Origin: Flavivirga amylovorans
GTDB lineage: Bacteria; Bacteroidota; Bacteroidia; Flavobacteriales; Flavobacteriaceae
DNA length: 64,000 nucleotides
Direction: 5' to 3'
Assembly (NCBI RefSeq): GCF_030540875.1
Contig: NZ_JAUOEM010000006.1
Coordinates: forward strand, 124,001-188,000
The notes under the pieces were generated by a model. It was not told the DNA's origin and did not search any database. It saw nothing but the letters and a program-made list of their open reading frames with translations. Positions 25,303 through 33,779 of the stretch are shown one piece after another; position 1 is the first letter of the stretch, and every line of letters starts with the position of its first letter. Both the position numbers and the translations under genes were made by a program.

Positions 25303-26283
25303 ATGAAAAAAAATATTGCCATAATTATGGGAGGCTTTTCAAGTGAATATAAAATCTCTTTGAAAAGCGGAAATGTTGTTTATGAAACACTGGATACTAC
25401 AAAATATAATGCATATCGTATTCATGTTTTTAAAGACAAATGGGTTTATGTAGATGCGAACAATGTTGAATTCCCTGTAAATAAAGATAATTTTTCTGTT
25501 CGGGTTGCCAATCGTGTAATTACTTTCGATTGTGTATTCAATGCTATTCATGGGTCTCCTGGCGAAGATGGATTTATTCAAGGGTATTTTGAGTTACTTA
25601 ATATACCTCATACAAGTTGTGACATGTATCAAGCTGCATTAACATTTAATAAACGCGATTGTTTAAGTGTTTTAAAAGCTTATGGTATTAAAACGGCAAC
25701 ATCTTTTTATTTAAACTCAGGAGATACAATTAATGAAGACGATATTATTAAGAAAGTAAATTTACCGTGTTTTGTTAAAGCGAATAAAGCAGGAAGTAGT
25801 TTTGGAATTACCAAAGTACATAAAAAGGAAGATTTACAACATGCTATAGATGTTGCTTTTAAAGAAGATGATGAAATTATTATTGAATCCTTTTTAGATG
25901 GCATTGAAGTATCTGTTGGAGTTATTACTTATAAAGGAGAAACTAAGGTATTACCTATTACTGAAATTGTGAGTGAAAACGATTTTTTCGATTATGAAGC
26001 TAAGTATTTGGGTAAATCTCAAGAGATAACACCTGCAAGATTAAATAAAGAAGAAGAAGATAAAGTAACTTTCCTTGCCAAAAAGATCTATGAAGTTTTA
26101 AAAATGAAAGGCTTCTCTCGTACTGAATTTATTTTTAAAGATGGTGAACCGCATTTGTTGGAAATGAATACTATTCCTGGACTAACCAAAGAAAGTATTT
26201 TACCGCAACAAGCTGCAGCTGCTGGTATTCCGTTAGTCGAACTATTCGATAATGCTATCACAGAAGCTTTAAAACAATCATAA
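25303..26283 (+). CDS. ddl: D-alanine--D-alanine ligase
   Basis: A 326-residue ATP-grasp ligase forming the D-Ala-D-Ala dipeptide of peptidoglycan. Motifs: I-M-G-G-F-S-S-E-Y at the N-terminus, H-G-S-P-G-E-D-G, V-K-A-N-K-A-G-S-S-F-G, and at the C-terminus R-T-E-F-I and L-E-M-N-T-I-P-G-L-T with the metal-binding Glu/Asn. The A-G-S-S-F-G loop is complete. It is divergent from the PASTA gene and 87 bp upstream of coaD. Confidence 0.95.
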   Translation: MKKNIAIIMGGFSSEYKISLKSGNVVYETLDTTKYNAYRIHVFKDKWVYVDANNVEFPVNKDNFSVRVANRVITFDCVFNAIHGSPGEDGFIQGYFELLNIPHTSCDMYQAALTFNKRDCLSVLKAYGIKTATSFYLNSGDTINEDDIIKKVNLPCFVKANKAGSSFGITKVHKKEDLQHAIDVAFKEDDEIIIESFLDGIEVSVGVITYKGETKVLPITEIVSENDFFDYEAKYLGKSQEITPARLNKEEEDKVTFLAKKIYEVLKMKGFSRTEFIFKDGEPHLLEMNTIPGLTKESILPQQAAAAGIPLVELFDNAITEALKQS

Positions 26284-26370
26284 CTAATAACAAATCAAAC
26301 ATTTACCACAACCTCAATTAAACGATAATAAATTTACTACAGGTAAAATAAAATTTGTATTTTTAAGAAC

Positions 26371-26826
26371 ATGAAACGAGCCATATTCCCTGGATCTTTT
26401 GATCCTATTACATTGGGACATTATGATATTATAAAACGTGGTGTTACTCTTTTTGATGAAGTAATTGTGGCCATAGGCGTAAATGCCGATAAAAAATATA
26501 TGTTCTCATTAGAAGAGCGTAAACAATTTATTGAAGAAACTTTTGCTGACGAACCAAGAATAAAAGTTGTTACCTATAAAGGGTTAACAGTAGATTTTTG
26601 TAAGGAAATTGATGTAGAATTTATTTTACGTGGACTCCGTAATCCAGCAGATTTTGAATTTGAAAAGGCTATTGCTCATACCAACCGAGACTTAGCACCT
26701 ATTGAAACTGTGTTCCTTTTAACATCGGCAGACACATCATATATTGCATCATCTATTGTTAGAGATGTTATAAGGAATAATGGAGATTACACAAAACTCG
26801 TACCTAAAAGCGTAAAAATTAAATGA
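26371..26826 (+). CDS. coaD: Pantetheine-phosphate adenylyltransferase
   Basis: A 151-residue nucleotidyltransferase of CoA synthesis. Signature segments: F-P-G-S-F-D-P-I-T-L-G-H with the HxGH-type site, L-R-G-L-R-N and the C-terminal I-A-S-S-I-V-R-D. It adenylates 4'-phosphopantetheine. Length is slightly short but normal for the phylum. The downstream gene starts on the four-base overlap ATGA (26823-26826), indicating coupling. Confidence 0.95.
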   Translation: MKRAIFPGSFDPITLGHYDIIKRGVTLFDEVIVAIGVNADKKYMFSLEERKQFIEETFADEPRIKVVTYKGLTVDFCKEIDVEFILRGLRNPADFEFEKAIAHTNRDLAPIETVFLLTSADTSYIASSIVRDVIRNNGDYTKLVPKSVKIK

Positions 26827-27293
26827 AACTAATCTGGACAACTAGTTTATTTTTTATAGTTATTTTCAATAGCTACAGTCAAAAAAACTTAAACGACGAG
26901 AGTAAAGAAATTATCACTCTTGAAATTAAAGAGATGTTTAAAAACTATCACAATGACATTACAAAAAATGGCTTAGAAAGTGAGTTTAAATATTTAGATG
27001 CTTCTTCCGATTTTTTCTGGGTACCTCCTGGGTATAAGGAAACATTAGACTATGATACTGTAAAGAAGATATTAATCGAAAATTCTAAAATCGTTAATTT
27101 TATTGAATTTTCTTGGGAAAGCATAAAAATAGTTCCATTAACAAATGAAATAGCGAATTACTCGGGCATTATAAAATGTGTACAAGTTGACACTGATCAT
27201 AATCCTATGATGTTTAAAATAATTGAATCAGGAACACTAATTAAACGTAAAGATGGCTGGAAATTCTTAAATGGCCAATCCAGAACGTTATAA
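26823..27293 (+). CDS. Exported SnoaL/NTF2-like protein
   Basis: A 156-residue protein with a signal peptide (about residues 1-20, ending N-S-Y-S-Q) and an alpha+beta domain resembling the DUF4440/SnoaL NTF2-like fold: early amphipathic helix, D-F-F-W-V-P-P-G, and a late W-K-F-L-N-G-Q-S-R strand. Such proteins lack conserved catalytic residues and their roles are mostly unknown. Translation is probably coupled to coaD through a four-base overlap. Confidence 0.75.
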   Translation: MKLIWTTSLFFIVIFNSYSQKNLNDESKEIITLEIKEMFKNYHNDITKNGLESEFKYLDASSDFFWVPPGYKETLDYDTVKKILIENSKIVNFIEFSWESIKIVPLTNEIANYSGIIKCVQVDTDHNPMMFKIIESGTLIKRKDGWKFLNGQSRTL

Positions 27294-27441
27294 TTAACTA
27301 AATTATCATTCTATTTCTATTGGCTTCTTTATAACATAGCAGCAATTCCATTAATGTATAAAAAGGACTAAAACAACTGTTTATTAGTAACAAATTTCAC
27401 TTATTATATACTAATAAGTAAATAATATGTTCTAACAGGTC

Positions 27442-27888
27442 ATGATCCAAGGTATCAAATACATACTTATTAAATTAAAACTTATTCAGCCTTCTGAAAG
27501 AGATATTCAAATATGGGTATCAACAAAACGGGTTAAAAGAATAGAGTATGCATTAGAACATGGCAATTATAAAACTAGAAAATTAGCCGCAGAAGCTCTA
27601 GGTGAAACAGGGTATACATCTTCGATTCCAATACTTTTTAAAGCCATTAATGATAATGTACATAATGTATCAATAGCAGCTTTAAATGCTCTTGAAACGA
27701 TTGGTTGCGATGATGAATTAGAAACTACAATTATTAAAAAAAGGTTTAATTGGGTTAAAAGTAAACGTGAAAAAGACGCTAAGCTCGAAGCCAATAAAGG
27801 AAAAAAGTATACCATTTATAGATGGGAACGTGCCAGTAAAAAATCTTTTGATCGTGTGAAAGAACAACTCAAAAGACCTATGCGGTAG
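27442..27888 (+). CDS. HEAT-repeat protein
   Basis: A 148-residue soluble protein with two HEAT-like repeats (about residues 34-65 and 66-95: R-K-L-A-A-E-A-L-G-E-T-G, N-V-S-I-A-A-L-N-A-L-E-T-I-G). The C-terminal third is strongly basic. HEAT repeats mediate protein contacts; partner unknown. Its TAG stop is the first three bases of a long heptanucleotide tandem repeat, so the current C-terminus may have been set by that repeat. Confidence 0.8.
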   Translation: MIQGIKYILIKLKLIQPSERDIQIWVSTKRVKRIEYALEHGNYKTRKLAAEALGETGYTSSIPILFKAINDNVHNVSIAALNALETIGCDDELETTIIKKRFNWVKSKREKDAKLEANKGKKYTIYRWERASKKSFDRVKEQLKRPMR

Positions 27889-27993
27889 TTCTTAGTTCTT
27901 AGTTCTTAGTTCTTAGTTCTTAGTTCTTAGTTCTTAGTTCTTAGTTCTTAGTTCTTAGTTCTTAGTTCTTAGTTCTTAGTTCTTAGTTCTTAG
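27886..27993. repeat. Heptanucleotide tandem repeat (TAGTTCT)15 plus TAG
   Basis: Fifteen perfect TAGTTCT units (105 bp) and a final TAG. The first TAG is the stop codon of the HEAT-repeat gene; the array ends 30 bp before the convergent SulP stop. All copies appear identical, suggesting recent expansion or active homogenisation. Confidence 0.98.
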
Positions 27994-28022
27994 CAAAAAA
28001 AAACTTTTAACTTTTAACAAGC

Positions 28023-29636
28023 TTACAACTTATATTCTGAAAGCCCTTTGGTAAAAGCCTCAGGGTTTTCTGCTAAGTGGTAACGCGGATCATCAATATC
28101 TTCAATAATAACTTCTCTGAATTTTGGACTAGATTTGTATAATAAGATTTTACAATCTTCGCTTAAATGTTTCAGTTTTACTGTTTTTCCTTCAGCTTCA
28201 TACTTATTAACTAAATTAAAAATAGCCTCTATCGCAGAATGATCACTTATTCTTGATTCTACAAAGTCAACCTCTACTTCTTGCGGATCATTTTTTATAT
28301 CAAACTTTTCATTAAAAGCGATAATAGATCCAAAAAATAAAGGCCCCCAAATTTCGTATACCTTAGTACCATCCTCACGCATACGTTTTCTAGCTCTAAT
28401 ACGTTTTGCATTTTCCCATGAAAACACTAAAGCACTTATAATAACACCTGCAATAACAGCAATTGCTAAATCGAAAATAACAGTTAATGTAGATACTGCT
28501 ATTAAAACTATAACATCTGTAACTGGAATTTTATTTAAGATTCTAAAACTACTCCAGGCAAATGTGCCTATTACAACCATAAACATAACACCAACTAAAG
28601 CTGCAATTGGTACCTGCTCAATAAGCCCAGAAGCGAATAAAATAAAAACCAACAGCATTAATGCTGCGACAACACCAGACAATCTACCACGTCCACCACC
28701 TTTAATATTAATAAGTGATTGCCCTATCATGGCACAGCCTCCCATACCACCAAATAATCCAGTAATAATGTTAGCACCACCTTGTGCCAAACATTCTCTG
28801 TTGGTGTTTCCTCTAGTATCTGTTAATTCATCAACAAGGTTCAATGTCATTAAAGATTCTATTAAACCTATGGCTGCTAATATTAAAGCATAAGGGCCAA
28901 TAAATTTAATAGTCTGCCAGTTAAATGGCACTTTACTAAATATATCTGTTTGAAATTGCGGTAAGCCACCTTTTAAACCTTCACCACCTCCATCACGAAT
29001 AAAACTACCAACCGTTGCCACATCAAAATCACCAAAAATAGCAATAGCAGACACCACTAAAATAGCAATTAAAGCTTCTGGTAGTTTTTTAGTTAGTTTA
29101 GGCAAACCAAACATAATCCCCATAGTTAAGGCTACAAGACCTAACATAATCCACATTTGAGACCCGTTAAACCAATCGCCATTAACATCCTTGAACATTC
29201 CTAATTGTGAAATAAAAATTACAATAGCTAAGCCATTTACAAACCCCATCATAACTGGATGCGGAATCAACCTTACAAATTTTCCAAGTTTTAAAACACC
29301 TGCAAGCATTTGTATGCCCCCCATTAAAATAACCGTAGCAAACAAATAATAAAGACCAAGGTTTTCTCCTTCTGCTCCAAAAGCATTTCCCTCTGCAACT
29401 AAACTTACCATAACGACAGCTAAAGCTCCTGTAGCACCACTAATCATCCCTGGTCGACCACCAAAAATAGATGTTATTAAACCAATCATAAAAGCAGCAT
29501 ATAACCCAACTAATGGATCCACACCTGCAACAAATGCAAAAGCTACAGCCTCTGGCACTAAAGCCAAAGCTACCGTTATTCCACTTAAAACATCGTTTTT
29601 GGCATTCGCTGTACGCTTTCTGATAAATTCTGTCAT
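28023..29636 (-). CDS. SulP family anion transporter
   Basis: A 537-residue inner-membrane transporter with 10-12 helices and a short C-terminal STAS domain (about residues 430-537). The N-terminal A-L-A-L-V-P-E-A-V-A-F-A and the I-P-H-P-V-M-M-G-F-V-N-G-L-A segment are SulP hallmarks. Bacterial SulP proteins carry sulfate, bicarbonate or dicarboxylates, often with Na+ or H+. Substrate cannot be read; the N-Q/H-P-type motif and absence of a fused carbonic anhydrase leave both sulfate and bicarbonate possible. A small gene (29753-30118) precedes it on the same strand. Confidence 0.92.
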   Translation of the reverse strand: MTEFIRKRTANAKNDVLSGITVALALVPEAVAFAFVAGVDPLVGLYAAFMIGLITSIFGGRPGMISGATGALAVVMVSLVAEGNAFGAEGENLGLYYLFATVILMGGIQMLAGVLKLGKFVRLIPHPVMMGFVNGLAIVIFISQLGMFKDVNGDWFNGSQMWIMLGLVALTMGIMFGLPKLTKKLPEALIAILVVSAIAIFGDFDVATVGSFIRDGGGEGLKGGLPQFQTDIFSKVPFNWQTIKFIGPYALILAAIGLIESLMTLNLVDELTDTRGNTNRECLAQGGANIITGLFGGMGGCAMIGQSLINIKGGGRGRLSGVVAALMLLVFILFASGLIEQVPIAALVGVMFMVVIGTFAWSSFRILNKIPVTDVIVLIAVSTLTVIFDLAIAVIAGVIISALVFSWENAKRIRARKRMREDGTKVYEIWGPLFFGSIIAFNEKFDIKNDPQEVEVDFVESRISDHSAIEAIFNLVNKYEAEGKTVKLKHLSEDCKILLYKSSPKFREVIIEDIDDPRYHLAENPEAFTKGLSEYKL

Positions 29637-29752
29637 GGCTTATTTTTTGAAGGTGCAAATTTACACTTAAAATACAGAGAAGCAATAAGTAATCTTCATT
29701 TTGATAAGGAATTACACTAAAACGATTGAGTAACACACTAATATACAGCAAT

Positions 29753-30118
29753 CTAATTGTTATTCAGCCACACTAACGCTTTTTCTCTATCTTGAAATAC
29801 TTGAATATTTTTATAAATATTTCCATTAACATTTAGTAATGTTTCGGTAGACATTAATGCTCCACTGGTACCAATAACAATAGCTAATGCATGGAGTCCT
29901 TTTAAATGAGCAATTTTTCTTTGGGCTTGAAATGTATAACTATAAGAATGTTTTTTGTTTACCAATAGCGAAAAAGGGGGTTCTAAATTATCTAACAAAA
30001 AGTCATGAAGCTCTACAACTTTTATTTCGTCCATGAGTATGGCTTCTTTAGCAATTACTTCTGCCAAATTGTTTCTTATAATAAAGATAGTACCAAAAGA
30101 TAATTCATAACTTTTCAT
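29753..30118 (-). CDS. Conserved hypothetical protein (SpoIIAA-like fold suspected)
   Basis: A 121-residue soluble protein with alternating beta strands and helices (S-F-G-T-I-F-I-I-R, P-F-S-L-L-V-N-K, L-H-A-L-A-I-V-I-G-T-S-G-A) and a terminal V-F-Q-D-R-E-K-A-L-V-W-L-N helix. That layout is like STAS/SpoIIAA-type proteins of Bacteroidota. It is 116 bp upstream of the SulP gene on the same strand, so they might be co-expressed. No catalytic residues are identifiable. Confidence 0.65.
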   Translation of the reverse strand: MKSYELSFGTIFIIRNNLAEVIAKEAILMDEIKVVELHDFLLDNLEPPFSLLVNKKHSYSYTFQAQRKIAHLKGLHALAIVIGTSGALMSTETLLNVNGNIYKNIQVFQDREKALVWLNNN

Positions 30119-30283
30119 ATAAAACCCTTTTTTGAGAGATTAATAAAATCATAAACAACTTCAAAAAAAACTGCCACATGGTTAGCATGGAAGATATTAC
30201 CTACAAGACTAAGTTAGTTATTTTTTTCTAATTTTAGATTTTTTAAAAATATATTTACAAATTAATAACATACCTATTACTAC

Positions 30284-30472
30284 ATGAGGCTAGTTTTTAT
30301 CTTCCTGATTTTATGTATTTCTTGCACAAATTCAAATAAAAAATCGGTACCTAATTTTGAGACACATTTCGAAAAATCGAAAGGATTAGAAACCGCTACG
30401 TACCAACAAACCATTCAGTTTCTGCAAAACATTTACAATCTACAATTTAACAGCTTTCAACGTAAAAATTAA
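30284..30472 (+). pseudogene. Truncated lipoprotein, likely M14 carboxypeptidase N-terminus
   Basis: A 62-residue ORF with signal and lipobox C-I-S-C then F-E-T-H-F-E-K-S-K-G-L-E-T-A-T-Y-Q-Q-T, which resembles the mature N-terminus of flavobacterial M14 zinc carboxypeptidases (the Y-x-x-T/V-I-x-F-Y segment before the catalytic domain). It stops shortly after and its end overlaps the convergent methyltransferase by 33 bp, so the catalytic domain is missing. I read it as a gene remnant; a genuine small lipoprotein is the alternative. Confidence 0.5.
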
Positions 30473-31240
30473 TGGGTACAATTTATCTTTTGTTACATAC
30501 ATTCCTGATTCCGTTTCCTCTAAATCTGATAAAACATTATAGGGGCTCTCATCATATTCTTTTAAATACTCAATATGCAAGCCAGCTTCAGTTAAAGCAG
30601 AAACGACCTCGCCCAAACCATGATTCCACCCATATTCCTTACTAACCATTTTTGATTCTTGATTAGCGTAAGTACCTTCATATTCTTCATAAATCACATC
30701 GGCTTGCATATAACCATATTTCATTACTGGCGTATTACCTAGATAATCAAACATCCAAACAATGGGATGAAATTCAGCCATAAAAAATGTCCCTCCCAGT
30801 TTTAAGCGTTCAGCAATCATTTGTCCCCAAGGTTTTAAGTCAGGTAACCAACCAATCACGCCATAACTCGTATAAACAATATCAAATGTATCTTTTATAA
30901 ACTCTGACGTATTTAAAACATTGCAACAAACAAATTCAGCGTCTAAGTTTAGTTCCTCATTTAAACGCTGCGCTAATGCAATACCTTCATCACTTAAATC
31001 GACACCAGTACATTTAGCACCTAACCTACTCAAACTTAATGTATCCTGTCCAAAATGGCATTGTAAATGTAAAAGCGATTTACCTTTTACATGCCCCAAA
31101 GCATCTAATTCATAAGACATTAAAGAAGATTTACCTTTTTTAAAGTTCTCTAAATCGTACATATCACTTTTTGCATGTACTTTTACTTTATCATTCCAAG
31201 TAGCCTTGTTTGTATTAAAATAAATATCGTTAGTTTTCAT
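30440..31240 (-). CDS. Class I SAM-dependent methyltransferase
   Basis: A 266-residue methyltransferase with SAM motif I L-L-H-L-Q-C-H-F-G-Q-D-T at about residues 56-67, acidic loop G-V-D-L-S-D-E, and D-I-V-Y-T-S-Y-G-V. The N-terminal N-K-A-T-W-N-D-K-V and the H-F-G-Q-D-T-L-S-L variant occur in a small-molecule methyltransferase group in Bacteroidota. Substrate unknown. Its C-terminal codons overlap the M14-like remnant on the other strand. Confidence 0.85.
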   Translation of the reverse strand: MKTNDIYFNTNKATWNDKVKVHAKSDMYDLENFKKGKSSLMSYELDALGHVKGKSLLHLQCHFGQDTLSLSRLGAKCTGVDLSDEGIALAQRLNEELNLDAEFVCCNVLNTSEFIKDTFDIVYTSYGVIGWLPDLKPWGQMIAERLKLGGTFFMAEFHPIVWMFDYLGNTPVMKYGYMQADVIYEEYEGTYANQESKMVSKEYGWNHGLGEVVSALTEAGLHIEYLKEYDESPYNVLSDLEETESGMYVTKDKLYPLIFTLKAVKL

Positions 31241-31310
31241 TGTATAAATTTAATTCTTCAAGATAAAACATCTTGTTGAATGTTCTATATCTTTACCAAA
31301 AATTTCGATT

Positions 31311-31982
31311 ATGAAAAAATTTATCCTTATAGCACTTATCATATCTGTAAGCGTTTCTTCTTGTAAGCAAAAACAAGAAAAAGCAATAGAAACTAAACCA
31401 TTAACTATTGCCGAAAAAATAGCAAATGCGCATGGTTTTGAAAACTGGAAACATGTTACTAGTATCAATTTCACTTTTAATGTAGACAAAGACAGCATCC
31501 ATTTTGAAAGAACCTGGATCTGGAAACCGAAAACAAATGATGTTATAGCAACAAGTAAAAATGACACAATTAGTTATAATAGAACTAAAATTGATTCAAC
31601 TCTAACAAAAACAGATAGCGGGTTTATAAACGACAAATTCTGGTTATTGGTCCCATTTCAATTGGTTTGGGATGAGGGCTTAAATATTTCTGTACCAACA
31701 AAGGAAATCTCACCAATTAGTAAAACAGAGATAAATAAAATCACATTAACCTATTCTAATAAAGGTGGTTATACGCCTGGCGATGCCTATGACATCTATT
31801 ATGGAGATGATTTTTTAATTAAAGAATGGATTTTTAGAGAAGGAAATTCTAATGAACCATCTATGATTACTACTTTTGAAAACTATCAAGATTATAATGG
31901 TATTAAGATTGCTTTAGATCACAAAAAAGCAGATGCTAATTGGAATCTTAACTTCACTAATATAAAAATTGAAGTTGATTAA
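31311..31982 (+). CDS. Lipoprotein of unknown function
   Basis: A 223-residue lipoprotein (lipobox V-S-S-C, Cys18). After a short linker comes a beta-rich domain beginning A-N-A-H-G-F-E-N-W-K-H-V-T-S-I-N-F-T-F-N with paired beta strands to the end, like LolA-type half barrels often found in Flavobacteria. No enzyme motif is seen. It is the last gene before a 380-bp gene-free stretch containing a dispersed repeat and a terminator. Confidence 0.75.
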   Translation: MKKFILIALIISVSVSSCKQKQEKAIETKPLTIAEKIANAHGFENWKHVTSINFTFNVDKDSIHFERTWIWKPKTNDVIATSKNDTISYNRTKIDSTLTKTDSGFINDKFWLLVPFQLVWDEGLNISVPTKEISPISKTEINKITLTYSNKGGYTPGDAYDIYYGDDFLIKEWIFREGNSNEPSMITTFENYQDYNGIKIALDHKKADANWNLNFTNIKIEVD

Positions 31983-31986
31983 AACT

Positions 31987-32153
31987 GAACTCATTTAGAC
32001 TTTTAGGATTTAAGCGAAAATTAGAAGTTTTTGGCTGTGTTGTCCCGCAAATGCGGGATTGAGTTACATAGCAGAGTTACGGAAGGAAAAAAAGACAAAA
32101 ACAGAGTAGAAAACAGGAATTTTTTAGCAAATTGAAAAAGTCTAAATGAGTTC
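31987..32153. repeat. Dispersed terminal-inverted-repeat element, copy 2 (167 bp)
   Basis: Ends GAACTCATTTAGACTTTT and AAAAGTCTAAATGAGTTC are inverted. Same interior and orientation as copy 1 (2392) except for a replaced segment GTCCCGCAAATGCGGGAT, itself a small palindrome. It starts two bases after the TAA of the lipoprotein gene. Confidence 0.92.
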
Positions 32154-32310
32154 ACTGATTATTTGTATCTCAAAAAGTTAAAATGAAATCTAAATAACAA
32201 AATTTTGGCAAAATTCTTTATTTCCTCTGTAATGTAAACATCTAAACTACGACTAAATCCGTATATAAAGTATAATATAGAATTTTCCGCATTTGCGCCT
32301 ATATATATTC

Positions 32311-32349
32311 AAAGCGCTTCAGTCAATGGTTGAAGTGCTTTTTCTTTTA
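32311..32349 (+). terminator. Intrinsic terminator
   Basis: AAAGCGCTTCA-N9-TGAAGTGCTTT, an 11-bp stem with one G-T pair followed by a T-rich tail. It would end plus-strand transcripts from the lipoprotein gene, about 330 nt after its stop. The 157 bp between the repeat and this hairpin hold nothing recognisable. Confidence 0.75.
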
Positions 32350-32362
32350 ATTTATTCTTTTT

Positions 32363-32791
32363 TTAATCTTTAAACTCATTAGCTACATGAGCACCATCAC
32401 AAAAAGGTTTGTTTGCCGAAGCACCACATCTACAAAAGGCCGTAGTTTTATTTTTAGTTTCTTGATTTCCATCTTTATAAGTTACTTTCAATGTACCGTA
32501 AATCAATAACGGCCCATTTTTTAAAACCTCAACTTTTGTCTCAAAAGATTCTTCTGCTTTATCATCTTTATCAACCTCAGCATTCATATAATAACGCAAT
32601 GCCCCAGAAGGACACTGTTTAACTTGATCTATAATAACATCTGTAGAAGCAGCATCTATTTTAATCCATGGTCGGTCTCTTGGCTGAAAGACTTCAGGTA
32701 AACCTTTAGCACAAATTGCCGAATGTATACATTTTTCAGCTTCCCAAACAACTGTAGTTTCTCCGTTTGAATATTCCTTTATTTTACCCAT
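32363..32791 (-). CDS. CDGSH iron-sulfur domain protein with ferredoxin-like N-terminal domain
   Basis: A 142-residue protein in two parts. Residues 1-70 are a divergent single-cluster ferredoxin-type domain (W-E-A-E-K-C-I-H-S-A-I-C, then Q-C-P-S-G-A-L). Residues about 115-135 carry the CDGSH signature F-C-R-C-G-A-S-A-N-K-P-F-C-D-G-A-H, which binds a redox-active 2Fe-2S cluster with three Cys and one His. The fusion is common in bacteria and likely serves electron transfer. It is next to, and oriented with, the IclR regulator of the kynurenine cluster but need not be part of that pathway. Confidence 0.88.
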   Translation of the reverse strand: MGKIKEYSNGETTVVWEAEKCIHSAICAKGLPEVFQPRDRPWIKIDAASTDVIIDQVKQCPSGALRYYMNAEVDKDDKAEESFETKVEVLKNGPLLIYGTLKVTYKDGNQETKNKTTAFCRCGASANKPFCDGAHVANEFKD

Positions 32792-32858
32792 AATGTCTGT
32801 TTTTTACTAAAGGTACAAAATAATGGTCTTTTTAAATATTTATGATAACTCGTTTGGT

Positions 32859-33629
32859 TTAATTATAATCATGCAAATGCCTCTCTATTTCCATAGCCCC
32901 TTTTTTTATTATAGATAAATAAGAGGCTATATTCTCAGACTTAAACCTGCTTGATGGCCCTGAAACACTAATACCTGCAACAACTTCTTTATTTTTATTA
33001 AATACAGGTATAGCTATACAAATAAGACCTAATTCAAGCTCTTCCATATCTAATGCATATCCTTTTGTTTTTATCTGTTCCAGTTCAACCAATAAATTCT
33101 TAGAAGTAATAATGGTATTTGTAGTAAACGCTTCTAGTTTGACATGTTTCAAATAATCTGATATTAAATTTGCAGACGAAAACGCCAAAAGCACTTTCCC
33201 TAAAGCCGTACAATATGCTTTTTGATACGACCCTATTTGTGTACTAACCTTCAACCCCTGTTCACTTTCTGCCTTATTTAAATACAATACTTGATTATTT
33301 CTCAATATTCCGAAATGTACTGTTTCTTTAATATCCTTAGCTATATTCTCTAAAGGAATTCTAGAAAAGGTTCTTAATGATTTATGTACAGAAACTAAAT
33401 TTCCCAGTTCGAACAATTTAAGTCCTAAAATATATTTATCATCATCATTCTTTTGTACAATATCCAAAGATTCTAATGTGCTTAATAAACGATAGGTCGT
33501 CGTCTTATTATAACCTGTTTTTTTTGCCAACTCACGTACACCCCACTCTTGTTTATTATCTAAATACACCTCTAAAAGCTTAAATGCTTTTATAACAGAT
33601 AAATTTAAATCTTTATTAACCTCCTCCAT
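32859..33629 (-). CDS. IclR family regulator, likely of the kynurenine genes
   Basis: A 256-residue regulator: winged HTH (about residues 8-70, W-G-V-R-E-L-A-K-K-T-G-Y-N-K-T-T-T-Y-R) and C-terminal IclR effector domain (about 85-250). It is divergent from kynU, with 150 bp between the starts, the classic position for a local regulator. The intergenic region holds GAAACA-G-TGTTTC and an overlapping TGTTTC-N7-GAAACA, the type of dyad used by IclR proteins such as KdgR. The inferred effector would be kynurenine or a downstream metabolite. Confidence 0.88.
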   Translation of the reverse strand: MEEVNKDLNLSVIKAFKLLEVYLDNKQEWGVRELAKKTGYNKTTTYRLLSTLESLDIVQKNDDDKYILGLKLFELGNLVSVHKSLRTFSRIPLENIAKDIKETVHFGILRNNQVLYLNKAESEQGLKVSTQIGSYQKAYCTALGKVLLAFSSANLISDYLKHVKLEAFTTNTIITSKNLLVELEQIKTKGYALDMEELELGLICIAIPVFNKNKEVVAGISVSGPSSRFKSENIASYLSIIKKGAMEIERHLHDYN

Positions 33630-33676
33630 ATAAGCGTATTAATTAAAATTTATTTTGTTTTGAAAGACAAAATAGT

Positions 33677-33706
33677 TTTGTTATTCAAAAATAAGTATTA
33701 TTTTTG
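33677..33706 (+). promoter_or_regulatory. Predicted kynU promoter
   Basis: TTTG (33677-33680), 18-bp spacer, TATTTTTG (33699-33706), matching the Bacteroidota -33/-7 consensus. The predicted start of transcription falls inside the adjoining dyad, about 65 nt before kynU. Confidence 0.7.
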
Positions 33707-33731
33707 AAACAGTGTTTCGTATTGTGAAACA
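33706..33731. promoter_or_regulatory. Candidate IclR-type operator
   Basis: GAAACA-G-TGTTTC (33706-33718) and TGTTTC-N7-GAAACA (33713-33731) share their middle half-site, giving three GAAACA/TGTTTC half-sites in 26 bp. It starts at the last base of the -7 box, a position suited to repression by the IclR protein. Confidence 0.65.
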
Positions 33732-33779
33732 TTTTTTCATTAACAGCATCATAATCAACATTAAACCCTAAGCTTTAAA

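Noticed and set aside
27886-27993. Possible CRISPR array
   Set aside because: The array is an uninterrupted 7-bp tandem repeat without spacers, and no cas genes are present.
29440-29751. A 103-codon minus-strand ORF overlapping the SulP start
   Set aside because: It is a shadow in another frame of the conserved SulP N-terminus and has a composition of random translation.
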